Assembly (NCBI GenBank): GCA_910586955.1
Contig: CAJUMM010000120.1
Location: 1 to 7,309, forward strand
Origin: an uncultured Lachnospiraceae bacterium
GTDB lineage: Bacteria > Bacillota > Clostridia > Lachnospirales > Lachnospiraceae
Direction of reading: 5' to 3'
DNA: 7,309 nucleotides
The notes below the pieces were generated by a model. The model was not told the DNA's origin and searched no databases. It worked only from the letters and a program-made list of their open reading frames with translations. The first letter of the stretch is position 1; the number at the start of each line of letters is the position of its first letter. A program made the translations under genes and the position numbers. Of this stretch, positions 5,876 to 7,309 are shown in pieces.

Positions 5876-7144
5876 TTACAGCCCCAGCTCTGCCGGAGCG
5901 GAAATTTTTCCGGTTACTGCGCTTGCCGCCGCTACTGCCGGGCTTGCCAGATAGACCTCGGAGTCCACGTGGCCCATGCGGCCCACAAAGTTCCGGTTGG
6001 TGGTGGACACGCAGCGCTCCCCTGCCGCCAGGATTCCCATGTAGCCTCCCAGACAGGGACCGCAGGTGGGGGTGCTTACCGCCGCTCCGGCCTCGATGAA
6101 AATTTTCAGAAGGCCTTCTTCCATGGCATCCATATAGATCTGCTGGGTTCCGGGAATCACAATGCAGCGGAGACCTTTCTTTACCTTCCTTCCTTTCAGG
6201 ATGGCAGCCGCCGTCCGCAGATCGTCCATCCTGCCGTTGGTACAGGAACCGATGACTACCTGATCAATGGCTATCTCCTCTTTGATCTCATCTACCGTTC
6301 TCGTGTTCTCGGGAAGATGGGGGAAGGCTACCGTGGATTTCAAAGTGCTTAAATCAATGGTATAGGTTTCGTCATACTCTGCATCCTCATCTGCTTCATA
6401 TATCTGATAGGGCCTTGCAGAATGCTCCTTCATATAGGCGGCTGCCAGATCGTCCACCGGGAAGATCCCGTTCTTTCCCCCGGCTTCGATAGCCATATTG
6501 GCTATGGTAAAGCGATCATCCATAGACAAGTTTCCTACACCGTCGCCTGTGAACTCCATGGATTTATAGAGGGCGCCGTCCACACCGATCATCCCGATAA
6601 TATGAAGAATCACGTCTTTGCCGCTGACCCATTTGGAGGGCTTCCCGGTAAGCTGAAATTTAATGGCGGAAGGGACTTTAAACCAGGCCTTTCCCGTAGC
6701 CATTCCGGCTGCCATGTCTGTGCTGCCTACTCCTGTGGAAAAGGCGCCCAGAGCGCCGTAGGTACAGGTGTGGGAATCGGCTCCGATGATGCAGTCTCCC
6801 GCCACGGTCAGCCCTTTTTCCGGCAGCAGGGCGTGTTCAATGCCCATTTCCCCTACGTCAAAATAATTTGTCACCTCATGCTTTAACGCAAACTCCCGCA
6901 CGCACTTGCAGTTTTCCGCCGACTTTATGTCCTTGTTGGGAATAAAGTGGTCCATTACCAAAGCGATTTTATCTTTGTGAAATACTTCCTGGGTCTTTAG
7001 CTTCTCCATCTCCCGGATGGCTACCGGAGTGGTGATATCATTTCCCAGCACCAGATCCAGATCCGCCTCAATCAGCTGTCCGGCCTTTACTTCCGCAAGA
7101 CCGGCATGAGCCGCCAGGATCTTCTGTGTCATTGTCATTCCCAT
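5876..7144 (-). CDS. leuC: 3-isopropylmalate dehydratase large subunit
   Basis: The catalytic [4Fe-4S] subunit of isopropylmalate isomerase (aconitase superfamily), cytoplasmic. At 422 residues it is the archaeal/clostridial type (about 420) rather than the roughly 466-residue enterobacterial form. The three cluster cysteines are C301 (IGSCTNGR), C361 and C364 (TPTCGPCLGG). Other aconitase-family signatures are MDHFIPN at 64-70, GADSHTCTYGALGAFSTGVGS in two overlapping parts from 121 to 141, and NRNFVGRMG at 383-391, a substrate-binding stretch. The ATG at 7144 is chosen over the internal Met3 and Met5 because AGGAGG lies five bases before it. The gene precedes leuD on the same strand, with repeat copies on both sides. 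leuA and leuB are not in the window. A related hydro-lyase substrate is possible but less likely. Confidence 0.93.
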   Translation of the reverse strand: MGMTMTQKILAAHAGLAEVKAGQLIEADLDLVLGNDITTPVAIREMEKLKTQEVFHKDKIALVMDHFIPNKDIKSAENCKCVREFALKHEVTNYFDVGEMGIEHALLPEKGLTVAGDCIIGADSHTCTYGALGAFSTGVGSTDMAAGMATGKAWFKVPSAIKFQLTGKPSKWVSGKDVILHIIGMIGVDGALYKSMEFTGDGVGNLSMDDRFTIANMAIEAGGKNGIFPVDDLAAAYMKEHSARPYQIYEADEDAEYDETYTIDLSTLKSTVAFPHLPENTRTVDEIKEEIAIDQVVIGSCTNGRMDDLRTAAAILKGRKVKKGLRCIVIPGTQQIYMDAMEEGLLKIFIEAGAAVSTPTCGPCLGGYMGILAAGERCVSTTNRNFVGRMGHVDSEVYLASPAVAAASAVTGKISAPAELGL

Positions 7145-7161
7145 TTTATCCTCCTATTTAA

Positions 7162-7266
7162 AGTTCCGCAGAACCCCTACCAAAGCCCCTTACTAGAAGG
7201 ATTTCCGGTCACAAAAACATGTGCCCATAAATCCTTCTGGGCTTTGTACGGATATCTGCTGTTTTT
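7162..7266. repeat. Long hairpin repeat, copy B (leuC leader)
   Basis: A 105-bp block in the same orientation as copy A, with about 12 substitutions and 3 gap positions between them. The inner arm 7195-7213 pairs with 7220-7238 (16 of 19, with the first ten perfect), and CAAAGCCC pairs with GGGCTTTG. The outer arm is decayed, retaining about five pairs (GCAGA/TCTGC). It lies between the candidate leuC promoter and the leuC ribosome site, so the leuC mRNA leader consists almost wholly of it. Confidence 0.85.
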
Positions 7267-7271
7267 CTTGT

Positions 7272-7300
7272 ATTCTAACACATTTCCAGATATAATTAAA
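7272..7300 (-). promoter_or_regulatory. Candidate promoter of leuCD
   Basis: On the minus strand TAGAAT (7277-7272) matches the -10 at five of six positions and is preceded by TGT, an extended -10. TTTAAT (7300-7295) lies 17 bp upstream as a weak -35 in a very AT-rich stretch. The predicted start, near 7265, falls at the edge of repeat copy B. No T-box motif is visible between it and leuC. Confidence 0.5.
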
Positions 7301-7309
7301 ATATATAAT

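Noticed and set aside
7145..7309. A leucine T-box leader upstream of leuC.
   Set aside because: No T-box antiterminator motif or terminator is visible, and the space is taken up by the hairpin repeat and a promoter candidate.

Overview
The window looks like a chromosomal segment of a strict anaerobe of the Clostridia, most likely a gut-type Lachnospiraceae member. This is inferred from the strong AGGAGG ribosome binding sites, the clostridial/archaeal-type leuCD pair, a nickel CO-dehydrogenase-like gene and an Rpn/PD-(D/E)XK remnant of the kind common in that family. No marker gene fixes the genus. Every convincing gene is on the minus strand, so transcription runs from right to left.

Right part (about 5175-7309): a candidate promoter, then leuC and leuD, the two subunits of 3-isopropylmalate dehydratase (leucine biosynthesis), closed by a good intrinsic terminator. 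Two copies of a roughly 105-bp, 86% identical, strongly self-complementary repeat lie in front of leuC and in front of leuD. A 32-bp internally deleted third copy sits just after the leuC stop. This is the most unusual non-coding signal in the window.

Middle (4451-5095): a decayed Rpn-family gene. It carries a 51-bp palindromic insertion with two in-frame stops, and its ORF appears to lack most of the domain after the EHQ motif.

Next (826-4412): a tight three-gene unit, cooS-like, cooF-like, then an FAD/NAD(P) oxidoreductase. Gaps are 15 and 2 nt. The layout matches known CODH-CooF-FNOR modules that pass electrons from the nickel enzyme through a four-cluster ferredoxin to a pyridine-nucleotide flavoprotein. 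The CooS keeps all metal-cluster ligands, but by my alignment from memory it has Tyr and Gln where characterised CODHs have the catalytic His and Lys (His93 and Lys563 of C. hydrogenoformans CODH-II). Its real substrate is therefore uncertain.

Left end (1-718): the N-terminal half of an AzgA/PbuG-type purine permease, cut by the window edge, with its own candidate promoter.
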